Assembly: GCA_007258455.2 (NCBI GenBank)
Contig: VDFB02139279.1
Coordinates: 1-64,000, forward strand
Origin: Sequoia sempervirens
Lineage: Eukaryota > Streptophyta > Pinopsida > Cupressales > Cupressaceae
Length of the DNA: 64,000 nt
Direction: 5' to 3'
The position numbers and the translations under genes were made by a program. The notes under the pieces are model-generated. The model worked only from the letters and a program-made list of their open reading frames with translations. It searched no databases and was not told the origin of the DNA. Shown piece by piece: positions 21,435 to 33,515 of the stretch (the stretch's first letter is position 1; each line of letters opens with the position of its first letter).

Positions 21435-24400
21435 TTACTTGACATCTTTCCTTGGAAACCCATGATAATCATCAAAATTATTAAAAATTTGTTCAAGGGC
21501 CTCTTCATCAGGTTTGTCCACCCACTCTATCTTGAACTCTGATCACTCAAAATCCTTCACAGCTACTTTGGTGGACTCATGCATCTGGCTAGTGTCTCTT
21601 GAAGCCCATTTGGTGTTAGATCTGATGGTCATTAATTCATCTAACATGGTCTCATCTAGGCCATCTCCTTTCTTTATCAAACCTTCCAGTTGGCTATTCC
21701 ATTCTTCCTTTGACTTCTCCAAAGAGTCTAACTCACGAGTTGGATGGGATCTTGGGGATTTATTGGTGGTAATATACCCAACAATGTGCTTGAATATTAG
21801 TGTGTGATCCCATGCATCATGTTGAACTCTGAGAAAATTAATCCTATGCTCAATGAGGATATATGATTAAAAGATAATAGTGTTGATGACCTTGTCAATG
21901 TACTCAAGATTCTCATCTCCTAGCATCCTTGATTCAACCAGTGTTTCTCTGGGCATCATGTTGATAGCTTTTAACTTTCCAAGATACTCTTTATATTTCT
22001 CTTCTTCTTCCCATATTCTCTGAATGTATTCTCCTATTTGCTTGCCAAGTGTATGCCCATCATAATATTTGTATCCCTGGTCAAGGAGTTCTATTTCTTT
22101 CCGAAGAATATTGATCCAACCATCAAACATCTGAGCTTTCCTTTTTATCTTGTTCATCTCATCAACCTCCTTATGGCCCATAAGTACAAAAAAATTCTGA
22201 TGATGTTGGTTGTTCCAAGGTTGATTCAGTGAGTTCCTTAAGAAATATTTTTATTTGTCCTACTTGTGCTTTCAACTCATATTTGGCTTGTTTTTCTTTT
22301 ACCAAAATTTATTTTCTTGAACTTGCCACTATGTCGATGAGTGTCATCTACCAATTTATGTTTTTCTTTCACAAATTAACCATGCTCAATTAGTAATCAA
22401 AAGCTTGTAACTCTCTATAATCTTTATTGACCGTTTGGATTGCAATATCTCTGACCAAACCTCCATCATTCATTATCTTGGTGGAGTGTATTGCTCATCG
22501 ATTTTTCTTAGGCTTTACCTTGTCCACCTCTTTAATCATCTCATCCTAGCTCACTAGTTGAGCTTCAATCTGTCATCTCTTCTCTAAATTCAGTCTGAAC
22601 TAGGTTAGAGTACTTGGTGAGGCTGTTATTTGTTTAGTACCTAGGGGTGTTGGCTATGGAGGTTGTGGAGTTGTAAGAGTTGTTCCAATTTCTAGTGTAG
22701 ATGAAGCCTTTTGTTGCTCCAACTTTTCCTTATCAGCTTTCTCTTTTTCTCACTTCTCATTTTTAGCTTTAATATCTACAACCTTCTTCAACTCCATATC
22801 TATTTTCTAAGCCTCCTCTTCATCCCTTTTCTTCTACCCTTATTCTTCTTCTCTAGCTAGGTCCTCAACAACTTACTTCTTGACACTTTCCATTATTTTT
22901 TGCTACTCATCCTCTATTAGGACATGTTCCATTTCTACTTCATTCCAAAGGTTTCCTTCTCCCACATCTTCATCTTCCTCAAAATATTCTTCATCTTCTT
23001 CCTTTTCTTCTTCTCGAAGGGAAGTCTCTTCAAAATCTAAGGGGAGAGGAGATTCTGTGATTGTTATTATAGGGGGATCTTCCCCTTCTTTAGTTTTTTT
23101 TTTTGTTGTTGAAGGCACAATAGAAGGATTTTCCTTAGTTCCAACTTCCTCTATTTGTGGAGGAATGACAAAAGGAGCTTCTTCAACAATTTCTATTATA
23201 GGGTAGACAATGGAAATGGGTTCAATACCAAAACCTGAGACAATTCCAGTAGTAGTAGCTTGATAGGTAACTATAGCCTTTTGGAAGAATTTTGTAACCT
23301 TTTCCACTGCAACTGCTTCTTCTTCTTATGGAGTTTTCTTCTTAAGCCTCTTGTACTTCTTTGGATCAGTAGTTGAAGATGATTTAACCTATGAATTCTT
23401 TCTTTTCCTCATGGATTTTCCTTGAGGTCAGTTGATGTGTATGTCAATCCACTTTAATCTCCTATTAATAACCACCTGTGAAACCTTTTTTATATCAAGT
23501 TGTTCCTTTTCCATCCAGTTAATAGGCTCCAACTCTTTTGTTGCAATTTCATCTACCTCATATTGAGGATCAAGGATAATGCCATCATTGGATATCCCTT
23601 CAGATATATCCTCCTTAATGTTGAAGTCTTTCATTTGGGGATTAGTCATCCTTTCATATCCACTTTTTCTTACCTCAAATTGATCTTGAAGATTAGCCTA
23701 TAAATCCTCGATGTGACACTCATGATAAGGGATCAAAAATGCATACATAAAATTCATCTTCCCATTTGGGTCAAAAACCTTTCTTTCCTCATAAGATTTT
23801 AGATTGCATGCTTGGAACTCTTCTGTCACTGTCTTGGTTGCCACTGCCGATGAAAATGAGTAAAAACCTAACTCCATAGGGAATGTTTGACAACCTTCCT
23901 TATGTTTGCTAGAAAACTTTAAATTTAATTTTGTTGCCTGACAAGAGAATTCCATTAAAATCATTCTATCACTATAGCACCTTGGAAACATGAATGGAGC
24001 CTTGTCAAAGCAAAACAATCTAATGTAAGTTGTCTTGGGGTATTGAATAAACCAATTCTCCCAATCTCCAATAAAGGTCATGGCTTCCTTAGTTAATCTA
24101 AAACCAATATCTCCTATCAATTGGTTGATAACAACACACACGAAGGCGTCATTAACATTTTTGAAATGCTTTTCCACCTTCTTGAGCTCCAATTGATCAT
24201 AATACTTCTAGACTCTATTCTCATTGGTTGCTTCCCCAAGGACCCCTTCTGTCTTTAGGCCTGGGAAGTTTTATATTCTTGCAACATAGTATATTACATA
24301 AGAACTCATATAAATATCCTTCACCTTGGTGATATGGTCATGAAATGCATCAAATACCATTTGTACCCAATCCAAGTATTGTTTCCCATCAAGAATAATT

Positions 24401-25066
24401 TGAATAAAAGAAAACATCCAAGTTTAAAATCCATGTGAATCCTCTTTCTTGAATGCCCTGGATAATAGTGTGATGATCTCCCCTACTTATGAAGAAAATT
24501 CAAACCTTTTAGGCTTGGTGGGAAACTTATTTATCGAACTTTTCTCTACCTTCAAACACCTCTTACTTATATATCTCTTGTTTCCCTCCACATCTGCTTC
24601 ATACTTCTACAATGCCTCAACCTCTATCATGATTTTAAGATTGGTATGGGGAGGCAGGTCAAAGAGCTTAGCCTTATCATTCTCAATCTTAAATCAATAA
24701 TTTCATTCCCCCTGGATCAATACATTTCCTTTTTACTGGGTTGTATGTGTGTGCAACAACTAGTATGAATTCAGGACATTACACAACTATGGGAAATGAA
24801 GCTACATGTTCCAACTTGAAACTAGCAATCTTCTTAGCCCTTGGGCTTGCATCTTTTGTGAAGGTATCTTGTACAAATTGCTCAAGGTCAACATGACCGA
24901 CCAATGTATCCATTATTTTCATTACATCTAACCCAAACTTTGATATCACAGGAGCACCCTAGAACTTGTACTTCATAGTCAATGGGATATGTTCTAGCTT
25001 CAATCTCTTGGCCCTATGTTCTTTTGGAACCTCCTCAACACTAGTATCTCCCTATGAATTAGACAT
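21435..25066 (-). pseudogene. Unrecognised large ORF E (relic), left-arm copy
   Basis: Read from 25066 downward, a broken frame of about 1200 codons starts MSNS and runs to a TAA at 21435-21437. Its parts in order are: an N-terminal region with FKLEHVASFPIVV and VVAHTYNPVKRKCIDPGG; a folded-looking region (about 24450-23700) with DGKQYLDWVQMVFDAFHDHI, TFIGDWENWFIQYPKTTYIR and FDPNGKMNFMYAFLIPYHEC; a Lys/Glu and Pro-rich hinge (23310-22690); and a long coiled coil (22180-21440) ending GFPRKDVK. Many TAG/TAA stops and at least one frameshift are present. I do not recognise the family. It could be the extra ORF of element C (same strand, upstream of gag) or a decayed host gene. Confidence 0.5.
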
Positions 25067-25285
25067 TTAATAAACTTGCAACCATGACATTCATTAGGCA
25101 GAAGGAGCACTACAAAGAGTTGGGCATTAAATAAATTCCATATTAACACTTTATAATCTGAAAGAAGTATTCATTTACAAAGATATCAATATTGCTTTCG
25201 GGTGTTAGGTTCAAGATAGAACCTAAAATATAAACATTACAAAACCTATTAGCAAACTATCAGACATCGAAATTGGGGTAAAAAT

Positions 25286-25900
25286 CAACACTTGAACCTT
25301 GAAGAAAGTCTATTGGAATTCGGGATCAAGATGACACTTGGCACTGAAACTTTGAAAAGGGAATGGGTTCAGGTTTCACTCTGAGGTTTGATCCCAACCT
25401 AAAAGGGAAGAAGTAATAATCATGATGGAAAATAGAACCATAATTCAATTTGGCATCGAGGGTTAGGTTTTGTTCTGAGGTTTGATCTTGCTAGTTGTTT
25501 GAAAGTCAAAATCAAAATGATTCTTGGCATATGGACAATGCAAAGGTGGAAGGTCAAGGTTTCATTCTTATTTCAATCTTGACCAAAAGTTAGAAGTTGA
25601 ACACTGGATCAATTTTTTTGAAAAAGGTAAGGTTCCTTTTCGAGGTCCGATCTCGAAAAAATTAAAAAGTTGGAGTCAGAACGGTGTGAGGAACAATAAC
25701 CATATGAATGTGTATAGTTGGGGTTCAATTTTGAAGCTCTATCCCGCAACAGATGCAAAATTTGGAATTAGAACTTTACCTAGCATGAGGGTGACAAGGT
25801 GAATTTCCAACATTTTCAAAACCTTCAAGAATCAAGATTGGGATTGATCCAAACATCAAAACCCTATTATTTGCATCGAGGATCGGACATGGGGAAGAAT
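25286..25900. repeat. Imperfect tandem repeats, cluster 1 (left arm)
   Basis: About six degenerate units of 75-95 bp. The core reads like GGTTTCATTCTGAGGTTTGATCCC: ggtttcactctgaggtttgatccc near 25370, ggttttgttctgaggtttgatctt near 25465, ggttccttttcgaggtccgatctc near 25630, and ggttcaattttgaagctctatccc near 25722. Further diverged units flank them. The same core recurs in cluster 2. Confidence 0.6.
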
Positions 25901-25981
25901 CTAGGGTTCAAACTTATATTTGTAAAGGATGACGTAGTTCAATATTTTAAAAAAAAATTAAAAGGGCTAACCTAATGGTAT

Positions 25982-26009
25982 GAAAACCCTAGACAAACTA
26001 GGGTTTTGA
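25982..26009. promoter_or_regulatory. Inverted telobox-like pair in the leader before ORF E
   Basis: AAACCCTAG and CTAGGGTTTT lie head to head within 28 bp. AAACCCTA teloboxes are common in plant promoters and first exons. Here the pair lies about 370 bp downstream (minus strand) of a TATA-like box. A regulatory role is inferred only. Confidence 0.35.
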
Positions 26010-26375
26010 TAGGAACGAAGAAACACATGCATGAAAAATAAGACAAAAACAAAAATACAAAAATGAAAACACCCAAGAGAAACATGACATGAACAAACCA
26101 AATAATGAAAGAAAAGAAAACAAACAAGCAACAACAAACCCAACAAACAAGAAATGAAGCAAGCACACAAACAAGCAAGAAAATGAAGAAGAAAATAAGC
26201 AGGAAACAAATAAAAGAAAGAATAGAAAACCCTACCTCAAAAGATGTGACGATAAGACCAACAATGCTCGATCAAAAGTCTACAAACTTGAAACCGGGCC
26301 CCAATCCACTACTCCACTCTATCTCTTACTCATGAAATGCAAAGCAATTATGAGCCAAAACATGAAGGCAATTGA

Positions 26376-26385
26376 AATATATATA
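26376..26385 (-). promoter_or_regulatory. TATA-like box upstream of ORF E
   Basis: TATATATATT on the minus strand, preceded by GGCC, about 1.3 kb before the ORF E start and between the two repeat clusters. Its placement would suit an LTR or gene promoter for E. I found no LTR termini to confirm an LTR. Confidence 0.35.
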
Positions 26386-26469
26386 GGCCTGCGTGTTTGA
26401 ACTAACTTTCCTTAATGCGAGGTAGTTTGGGCATCAAGATCGGGAAAACACCCACAAATGAACCAACAC

Positions 26470-26910
26470 AAAATACTAAAGGTAAGGTGGAAGTCAGGAT
26501 CAAGAAAGAACTCAACACAAGAACCTTCAAAGAGTGTAAAGTTCTGACTTCATTCCAAAACCCGAACCCGGCAGGAAAAAGCACAACAAACGCAGAAATT
26601 GGGATTGGGTCAGAACTAGGAACATGACCCTTGGAAAGGTTCAAGGTTCTGGTTTCATTTTGAAATCTTATTCCAAAAAAAAAAAGACAACAAGAAAGTG
26701 GGGATCAGAATCAAAATGGAACAAGGAAGGTGAAGCTTCACAAGGTGTAAAGTTTAAGTTCCTTTTTGAAACCCGAATCTGACAAAATAAAACAAAACAA
26801 GGGAAAACGCGAGGATCAGATTCGAAACAAAAACTAGAACTCAAACTTTCTAAAGGTGCTAAGTGCCAATTCCAGTCTAAAACCCAAACCCAACAAAACA
26901 AAAGAAAACA
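26470..26910. repeat. Imperfect tandem repeats, cluster 2 (left arm)
   Basis: Four units with a period of about 104-110 bp, marked by the words aacccaaaccc (26880), aacccgaatctg (26770), aatcttattcc (26664) and aacccgaacccgg (26560). Between them are similar 'ggtgctaagtgccaattcc', 'ggtgaagcttcacaaggtgt' and 'ggttcaaggttctggtttca' segments. The core matches cluster 1. Confidence 0.65.
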
Positions 26911-27174
26911 AGGCTTGGAAGAAAAAGACAACTCCCAAAGCCAAAACAAAAACACCAAGGGAAAAAAGCAAGAAGGGGGACCCATTTTGACCAAAGAAGA
27001 AATGGGGTGGTTATGTAAGGCATAATAGTCACCATGAAGATACAAAAAAAGAGGCTCAATTTTGATTACCTGGGCATGGAAAATAAAATTAAAAGTCCTA
27101 CACTCATGTACATAGGATTGAAGATGTGTGGGCATATTATAGAATGAAGGAGAAGAACATAAAACTATTTCCAG

Positions 27175-29237
27175 TTGACTCTAGTGCAAATTAAAAATCT
27201 TGATCTAGTTGATATTCTAGAGGATATGGAAGATGATGGAGACATCTTGGATCTAGCCTATGATAGGAACAATATTGTAGGAACTCCTCTACCTTTAATT
27301 CAATTGTCCAAGAAGGATACAACATCAATTAGAGAAAGATTTAAACCTATCCTAGAAAACACAAATGTATATGGCTAGAAGAAAAAAGGATACAACTAAA
27401 ACCTTTTATCACTAGGTTAGAGGGGAAGGTACCTAAAGGACAAGAAGGAAGGACATATGAGCTAAGGATGAAGAATAAGGGAGATGTACCTAGTTCTAGC
27501 ATGACTTCCAAACCCAAAATTGCATTCATTGTAAAGGGGGTAAAAGTCAAACATCTAAAGGGTCATCCACAGGCACAAAAGAGGAATCAATTTGAGAAGA
27601 AGGGAAAGAAGAAGAGGAACAACATGAGGAAGAACACATATCTCCTCATGAGAATACCCCAAAGGGTCCACTTGTTACTTCAACTCCCATTATTACTACT
27701 ATGTATATCCCCCATTCCTCCCATCATTTATGTTGAATAATATTTACCAATCACTGCTACAGTTATTCCTACTATTACGGTTACTCCTACTATGTCTATC
27801 TAGTCAATTATTTCCTACTGTTATTTCAATTTTTGAAAGTCCTAAACATGGTTTAGAAATTTTTTTGGAGTCTCCCACTTATTTTCCAAGTTTTTGGTCA
27901 CCTTCCTTTGACATATCTTCTCAATCTAATTTAGAATAATTTATGACTGAGTTTTCTCTTGAGTTACAAGTATATAAATTCTAGGAGCAATTTTGACTAA
28001 TACGAGTCACCAATTGTAACAACTTCTGTGAGTGAAGCTACATCAATGCAAGCTATTATTGCTGGTCTAGAATGAAGTTCTTCTCCACTTCCCATTTGGG
28101 TTTCATCCTAGACACCAAAAGGAAGAAGCAATTTGTCTCTCCAGATTACTTTGACTTTGGACAGTTGGCACCTGTAAAGAAAAAAATGAAGCAAAAGGTA
28201 GAGACTCTTTCTAGGTTGCTGGTGGATAATACAAGATATAGGTATGCAGAGGTAGCACAAACTCCTCCAAATAAGTCTATTGAGGAATTGGATATTTTTT
28301 AATATTTTATTACAAGGGTTGAGTTAGAAAAGGTAACTCACAAAAGTTCCAATGAAGATGTACAATCTACTTTGAATTCTCTCATTGAGAAATTTGATGA
28401 AGTGAAGAAGGTTAAAGATCAATACAAGGCCAAAGTTGAGCAGTTAACTTTGATGCTCCAAAAGATTACCCAATCTTTAGAGTCAATAGAGCCTGTAGTC
28501 ATGAGTATTGAAGATCCAATTATTCATAAGGTTGGAAAGGTGCATTCAAGAGGAAAATCAATCAATGATTTTTTGAATAGAATGATAGCACAGGGAACAC
28601 AACTTTTGATATCTTTTGTGGAAAGAATTGGGAATATAGAAAGAATAAGATTAGAGTTAGATAAAACTAATAATACATTTTCCCCGAAGTAGCAAGAAAT
28701 AGAGAACAAGTTAGAAGCTTGGATCAAGATGAAGAAACTCAAGCTTAATGCATTGGTGGAAATTGGGATAATTCCCAATAGAGAAATGTTTGTTGAGGTA
28801 AAGGAAACAATGATACACAAGATAAATATCATTGAAGAACTGATTAAAGACTTGCAGGATGCTCGAGAAGTCAGGAAAGACAATGATTTGCATCTTGTCC
28901 ACAAAATTGAGAGCTTCCTTGCAAGTTACTTGATGATAATAAAAAAGTCCTTTCCTCTGATGAAATTGTTCAAAAATTCACATCCATGATCTAGAAAGAA
29001 ATTAAAGATCAATCCTTCTTAGTGGCTTTTATGGAAAGATTGATGGATATTCAATTAACCTTGGATAAGCTAAAGGTGTATTTAGAAAGGCACGAGAAAG
29101 CTTACAACACTGTGAAGGACTCAATCACAAGATTCCTTGCTATCTCCAAGCACACTTCAAGTCCTGATAATGAAGAAGTTCAAGCAATCATGAAGAAGTA
29201 TGAGGATTTCTTGGAGAGAGACGGTGAAGAAAGTTGA
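27175..29237 (+). pseudogene. Unrecognised ORF D (relic, coiled coil), left-arm copy
   Basis: A broken frame of about 690 codons. The N-terminal piece has DLVDILEDMEDDGDILDLAY and PLPLIQLSKKDTTSIRERFK. After a frame change comes a basic segment (KPKIAFIVKGVKVKHLKGHP, then Lys/Arg clusters), a Pro/Thr/Ile-rich hinge with stops, and HLGFILDTKRKKQFVSPDYF. A long coiled coil (28370-29237, SLIEKFDEVKKVKDQYKAKV and others) runs through a further frameshift near 28950 and ends ERDGEES. It runs divergently from ORF E across the repeat block. I do not recognise the family. Its plan (folded N part, charged hinge, coiled-coil end) resembles that of E, but I see no clear sequence match between them. Confidence 0.45.
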
Positions 29238-29695
29238 ACGTGCCTTTTTTTTCCCTTAGTTTACTTTTCAGTATTTTTCATGCTTTATGTAATTAGCTTT
29301 CAAAATTTTATGTCTTTTTTTGAAATGTAATTACATGTAAAAATAGAGAAGTCCTAAATCAAATTGAAATCTCCCATTGAATAAATCAAATTACTTATTG
29401 CTTTCCTAGATTAGCTCTCAACTCTCCTCTATATATATGAGGGAGTTTCTTTTGTAATGGACCTTTGATCTTTTGAAGAAAAAAATGTTACCCATTTTGA
29501 GAAGCATACTTGAATCTTTGTGTTGAATGTGCATATCGAAATTAATCAATAAAAGAAGTAGATTTGCATCCAACCTTTGTTTTGGAGCATATTTGTTGTG
29601 TGTAAGATTGTTCTTATGTCTCTCTTATCACATTATCTTGAAATTGGTTTGTTAAAGTGACATAATATTTTGTTGTTGAAGGGAATTAATTACTC
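29238..29695 (+). other. Downstream region of ORF D, possibly LTR-like
   Basis: It contains CTCTATATATATGAGGG near 29430, a TTTTGTAATGG word and an AATAAAA signal near 29547, in the order expected of an LTR (TATA, then polyadenylation region) or a gene 3' end. No LTR terminus is visible because the contig ends at 29695. The right contig continues this sequence on its minus strand below 49201. Confidence 0.35.
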
Positions 29696-29795
29696 NNNNN
29701 NNNNNNNNNNNNNNNNNNNNNNNNNNNNNNNNNNNNNNNNNNNNNNNNNNNNNNNNNNNNNNNNNNNNNNNNNNNNNNNNNNNNNNNNNNNNNNN
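29696..29795. other. Assembly gap of exactly 100 N
   Basis: One hundred N, the usual symbol for a scaffold join of unknown size. It coincides with the end of the left inverted-repeat arm. Sequence after it (29796 on) does not match what follows the right arm's equivalent end (below 49201), so two different contigs meet here. Confidence 0.97.
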
Positions 29796-31255
29796 TTTTA
29801 CGTCAAGTTTCCTAACTCTATTTTTTCTGAATTTTCATTGCCACTTAAGGGCCTATTTTTTCCATGATGATCCTGCACATACCCAACACCAAGATTTTTT
29901 ACGTGGAAACCCTATTAAGGGAAAAACCATGATGGAGGTTAGTCCACAAGATTATACCCTGTTAAAAGTATAATTAAATGTGAATGGGGAATGCACATAC
30001 ATTCAGGCACACTGCCTAGAGCTCACTGCTCAAATACAGAAAGGCTTACTTCCCAAAAGAAGACACATTGTCTTATAAATATATTCATATTACATCCACG
30101 GGATTTTGAACTGAGAGAATAGCATCTACTAATGCCTAATTATCATTCTGGTTAAGCACATGAACACTTCTTCACACTCTACTCACTCTTCTTCACACTC
30201 TACTCAATCCTCTTCCTTCAAATGATTAAGACATTATTCACAAATCTCATACACAAGCACACCTTCAAATGGAATTAAAAATCACTTATATATATATATA
30301 TCCACAACAAGAGATTACATCGCTACATGTTAGCCTCAACAAAATAATAAAATGAATACAAACTGTCAGCCCAAAACATTAAATAAATTTCAATGTGAAT
30401 TAACCAAGGTCGGCCACAACATAGTGAAGACACAATAAAATTTCAAACAAAAAAATTCTTCAAATAATTATTCCTTGAAGATCCACAACATACTACAACA
30501 CCCTGTCGGCTATGAACATGAAAAACATGAACACACAAGAGAAAATCTCTAATCGTGAGCACAGCGATCAATGCGGATGTGCAACATAGATAGAGCACAA
30601 TCTAGAAACATCCACAAACATCATGAATCACTAGAGAAGCATCCACAACAACTGTACTTACATGAATCACATCATGTTCATTCAGGGACACCAACTAAAG
30701 CAATAAAATGATTGCCATAACACAATTGCTCATAACTCTATCAAATCTTCATGTGGATCTCTGAAACTTAATGTGGATAAACTAGATATACTAAAAAAGA
30801 AACCCTTTAATCCATAACCTTTGTTCATCAATGTACTAAGCTAACCAACCAACTGAACTACACTTCACCATTTACAACCTGCAACTTATTTCATTACAAT
30901 TTTCTCAATATCCTCGACATATAAAACTTCTAATGTCTTCAAGGCCTATAGAGTTGACATCAATGACAACCACATATCAACAACACAACCACAACATCCA
31001 ATAGGGCCCATATCTCAATTTGCTCTCTCCAAAGTGAATCTAGGAAAACTATGGCCTTGATTCTTTGATTTTCACATAATGGACCTTGTGGAATGAAAGG
31101 AGTTAAGACATAGACATTCAGTTTGAAAATTAAGAAAGAGGTGTGGATGTGGTAAAAATAATCCATTTAATCAAGCTAAAAGACAATTGAACCCCACATA
31201 AGTTTTTGTTCTCAAGATTTTCCACAAAGTCAAAATTCCAAAACCAAGGTCCACT
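29796..31255 (+). other. Leader of element B
   Basis: No ORF is supported. From about 31000 on, the text aligns by eye with the element A leader (for example the words around 'ATGGACCTTGTG' and 'TTAAGACATAGACATT'). The first kilobase has no clear counterpart in A. A short TA microsatellite sits near 30288-30300. Confidence 0.5.
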
Positions 31256-31257
31256 AA

Positions 31258-31430
31258 TCGTTATAAGCATCTTAGTCCAAAGGCTCTCAAGAAACACCTT
31301 TTAGCACTTCATGAAACCAAAGATAGGTTGGTATACAACTTCTACAAATGTGCTTCAAGGAACAATCCAAAATTGTATTCCTTCTATTACTATCAGAATC
31401 CTGTTCTTTTCCAATGTTTTGAATAAATCC
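31258..31430 (+). pseudogene. Conserved short leader ORF of element B (ORF1-like)
   Basis: The frame reads RYKHLSPKALKKHLLALHET, then KDRLVYNFYK and a Tyr-rich end before TAA. It matches the minus-strand peptide at 15640-15902 in element A at most Leu, Lys and His positions. No known domain is recognised. Confidence 0.45.
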
Positions 31431-31974
31431 CACATAATCATTAGAGGTATAGCATGTTCTTCAACACCTTGGCCTTGTAAACAAAGTCTTTCTAGGTTCA
31501 TCTAGGATCAAACCAACACTTTCATTTGTCACATCATCCATCAAATCTCATCTCACAAACAACTTTTAGAAAGTTGGAAAAATCATTCATGCTAGACTTT
31601 TGGTAAATCCTTCAATCAAAATCAAAATCACTTTGTTTAGCTTAGTGTGTGGGGATGAATCCTTTCTCACCCATTTAGTTAAATTATCACCCATTTTTGG
31701 ACAATTTTACCCAAAAATAACATCTAACATCTTGGGATCTACAAGTCCATTATCCAAATCAAACCAAATCAAAATCAAAATCCTAAATCCTAAAGTCTAG
31801 TATTCCTCCAAAGTTCTCAAAAGTTCAAACATCCATTTCATTCACCCTTCATTTATCACATCACCATCATTTGATCCTTGACATCCTAGATTTTCTTTTT
31901 TGTACCTAAAGTTTAGACCAACCAAAGGAGTTAGAGGTTTACCTCCTATATTCCTAAAAGTTGATCCTTATTTT
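31431..31974 (+). other. Spacer between leader ORF and gag, element B
   Basis: Stops occur in all frames and I see nothing to annotate. It occupies the same place as 14871-15635 in element A. Confidence 0.4.
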
Positions 31975-33515
31975 ATGGTCCAAACAAGATCACAACACAA
32001 GAAGATCACAGAGAAAAAAAAAGAAACATCCAACTCAAGTGATTTAAGCCAAGCTGCATCAGAATTTAACCCTAGAGAATCTATGAACCCTCCACATAAC
32101 CCCCCTCAACTACCACAAGATCTTCAAGAGGGAGGTTTCCAAGTGGAGGATGTCACCAACAATTTCCAAGGGATGACCCAAGATGAAATAATTGAACTAG
32201 TCTAAAATCTTGAAACACACAAGATTGTTAACATGGTCATGAGGCTCAATCCCACACAATACATGTTGGTATTAGCAAAGGAAGGGGCTAATATCCCTTC
32301 CAATTTTGATGTGAGAACTATTGTTGAGCAACCTCTTCAGAACATGCCACCGATATCATTCCCAAGCATCATCCAACCCATCATACAACCAACATCTTCT
32401 CATGCTCCAAGTCAACCCATGGTCACCAAGGGAAGCTCATTACTCCAAGCCCTTCAAGGGAATCCACTTGTTAAAATCCAAAATTTAGAGGCTAACACAA
32501 TCTTGGGTATGCCTAACATCGTCCCACAAGACCCAAAACACCCATATGTGCCACTCATTTTTCATGATACAAACAACCCCTCCACCTTTTTTGCAACACC
32601 GACATACCCCCTTGATACACAAGTCTCTCCCCCCGTTATGTCACAAGGACAAGTGGATTTATTTGGACAAATGGGTACTTTCAATGATTCCACCTCACAA
32701 GGGAACAAACCTCAAATCTTCCCATTATTCCCGCTTTTGACATCAACATCCACACCAATCCAAGGTATAGGGAAACTCCCTTTATCCAACACACCAATCC
32801 AAAACCAATCAAATCAAATGAATCCCCCAATCACAAATCAAATTAGCACGTCTATCATACCAAATCCTCTAAGCATGCCATTGACATCACAACACCAAGT
32901 GGAACCAATCCAAACATCTCAACCAATCCTCACATTATCTACAACACCTCAAACATCCCAAAGCATGGTCTCCCAAGGACCAAGCACATCAATCATATCA
33001 TCTACCACACAACCCCTTATCATCACTCAGCAAACACATCAACAAACACCCCAAAAATCTCTCATCACACCATCTCACACCATCCCACAAAATCCACCAC
33101 CTCCACCACCAAATCTAAACATAGAAAATCAATACAGTATCACCTTCCAAGCAACACAACAAGCTTACCAAAATCCTTGCAACAATTTCAAGCACAACAA
33201 GCTCAAGCTCAATCCCAAGCACAAGAACAAGCACAAGTGCAAGCACAAGCCTTGCGGCAACAACAAAAAGCTGCATAGGTCGTTCAAGCTACACAAGCCA
33301 CACAACAAGCACAAGCCTTGTTGCAACAACAAGCCTATCAGCAAGCCTTGCAAGAACACACACAACAACAAGCATTGATAGCACAACAACAACAAACAAC
33401 ACAATAATAGGCCCAACAATAGGTATTATTGGCCCAATAGCAACGAGTAGCACAATAGAAAGCCCAAGAACAAGTATTGTTGGTATAGCAACAACAATAG
33501 GCATACCAACAAGCA
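31975..33515 (+). pseudogene. Gag of element B, N-terminal half
   Basis: It starts MVQTRSQHKK, the same opening as gag of element A. A stop at 32203 separates the first 76 codons from a 381-codon open stretch (32233-33378) rich in Pro, Ser, Thr and Gln. From about 33165 the real frame shifts into a Gln/Ala tract (QAQAQSQAQEQAQVQAQAL) that carries six TAG stops and one TAA between 33270 and 33520. Low complexity is typical of this family's gag N-terminal region. Plus-strand frames that read Lys/His/Asn here are out of frame. Confidence 0.8.

Larger units (their letters stand above)
14895..29695 (+). repeat. Left arm of a giant inverted repeat
   Basis: Every segment I checked here reappears reverse-complemented at 49201-64000. 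Paired coordinates sum to 78895 or 78896, and scattered single-base differences amount to well under 1% in the stretches compared. The right end of this arm is the last base before the N gap. The left end is set only by the window edge cutting the other arm, so the true repeat may be longer. Confidence 0.95.

Noticed and set aside
25982..26009. Telomere-like AAACCCTAG words
   Set aside because: There are only two copies, in opposite directions. This is a telobox pair at most, not a telomeric array.
25967..26335. Membrane-like ORFs and a Lys/Gln-rich ORF in the leader before E
   Set aside because: They overlap on opposite strands in low-complexity leader sequence and have no homology that I recognise.
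26668..27135. 155-codon minus-strand ORF (and its right-arm copy at 51761-52228), Phe/Leu-rich
   Set aside because: It spans tandem repeat cluster 2 and A-rich text. The repeat structure explains the open frame better than a gene does.
29880..29960. Text TTTTTTACGTGGAAACCC ... GGGAAAAACCA after the gap
   Set aside because: It looks like a motif seen in several plant repeats, but I could not tie it to a named element or find boundaries, so it is not annotated.
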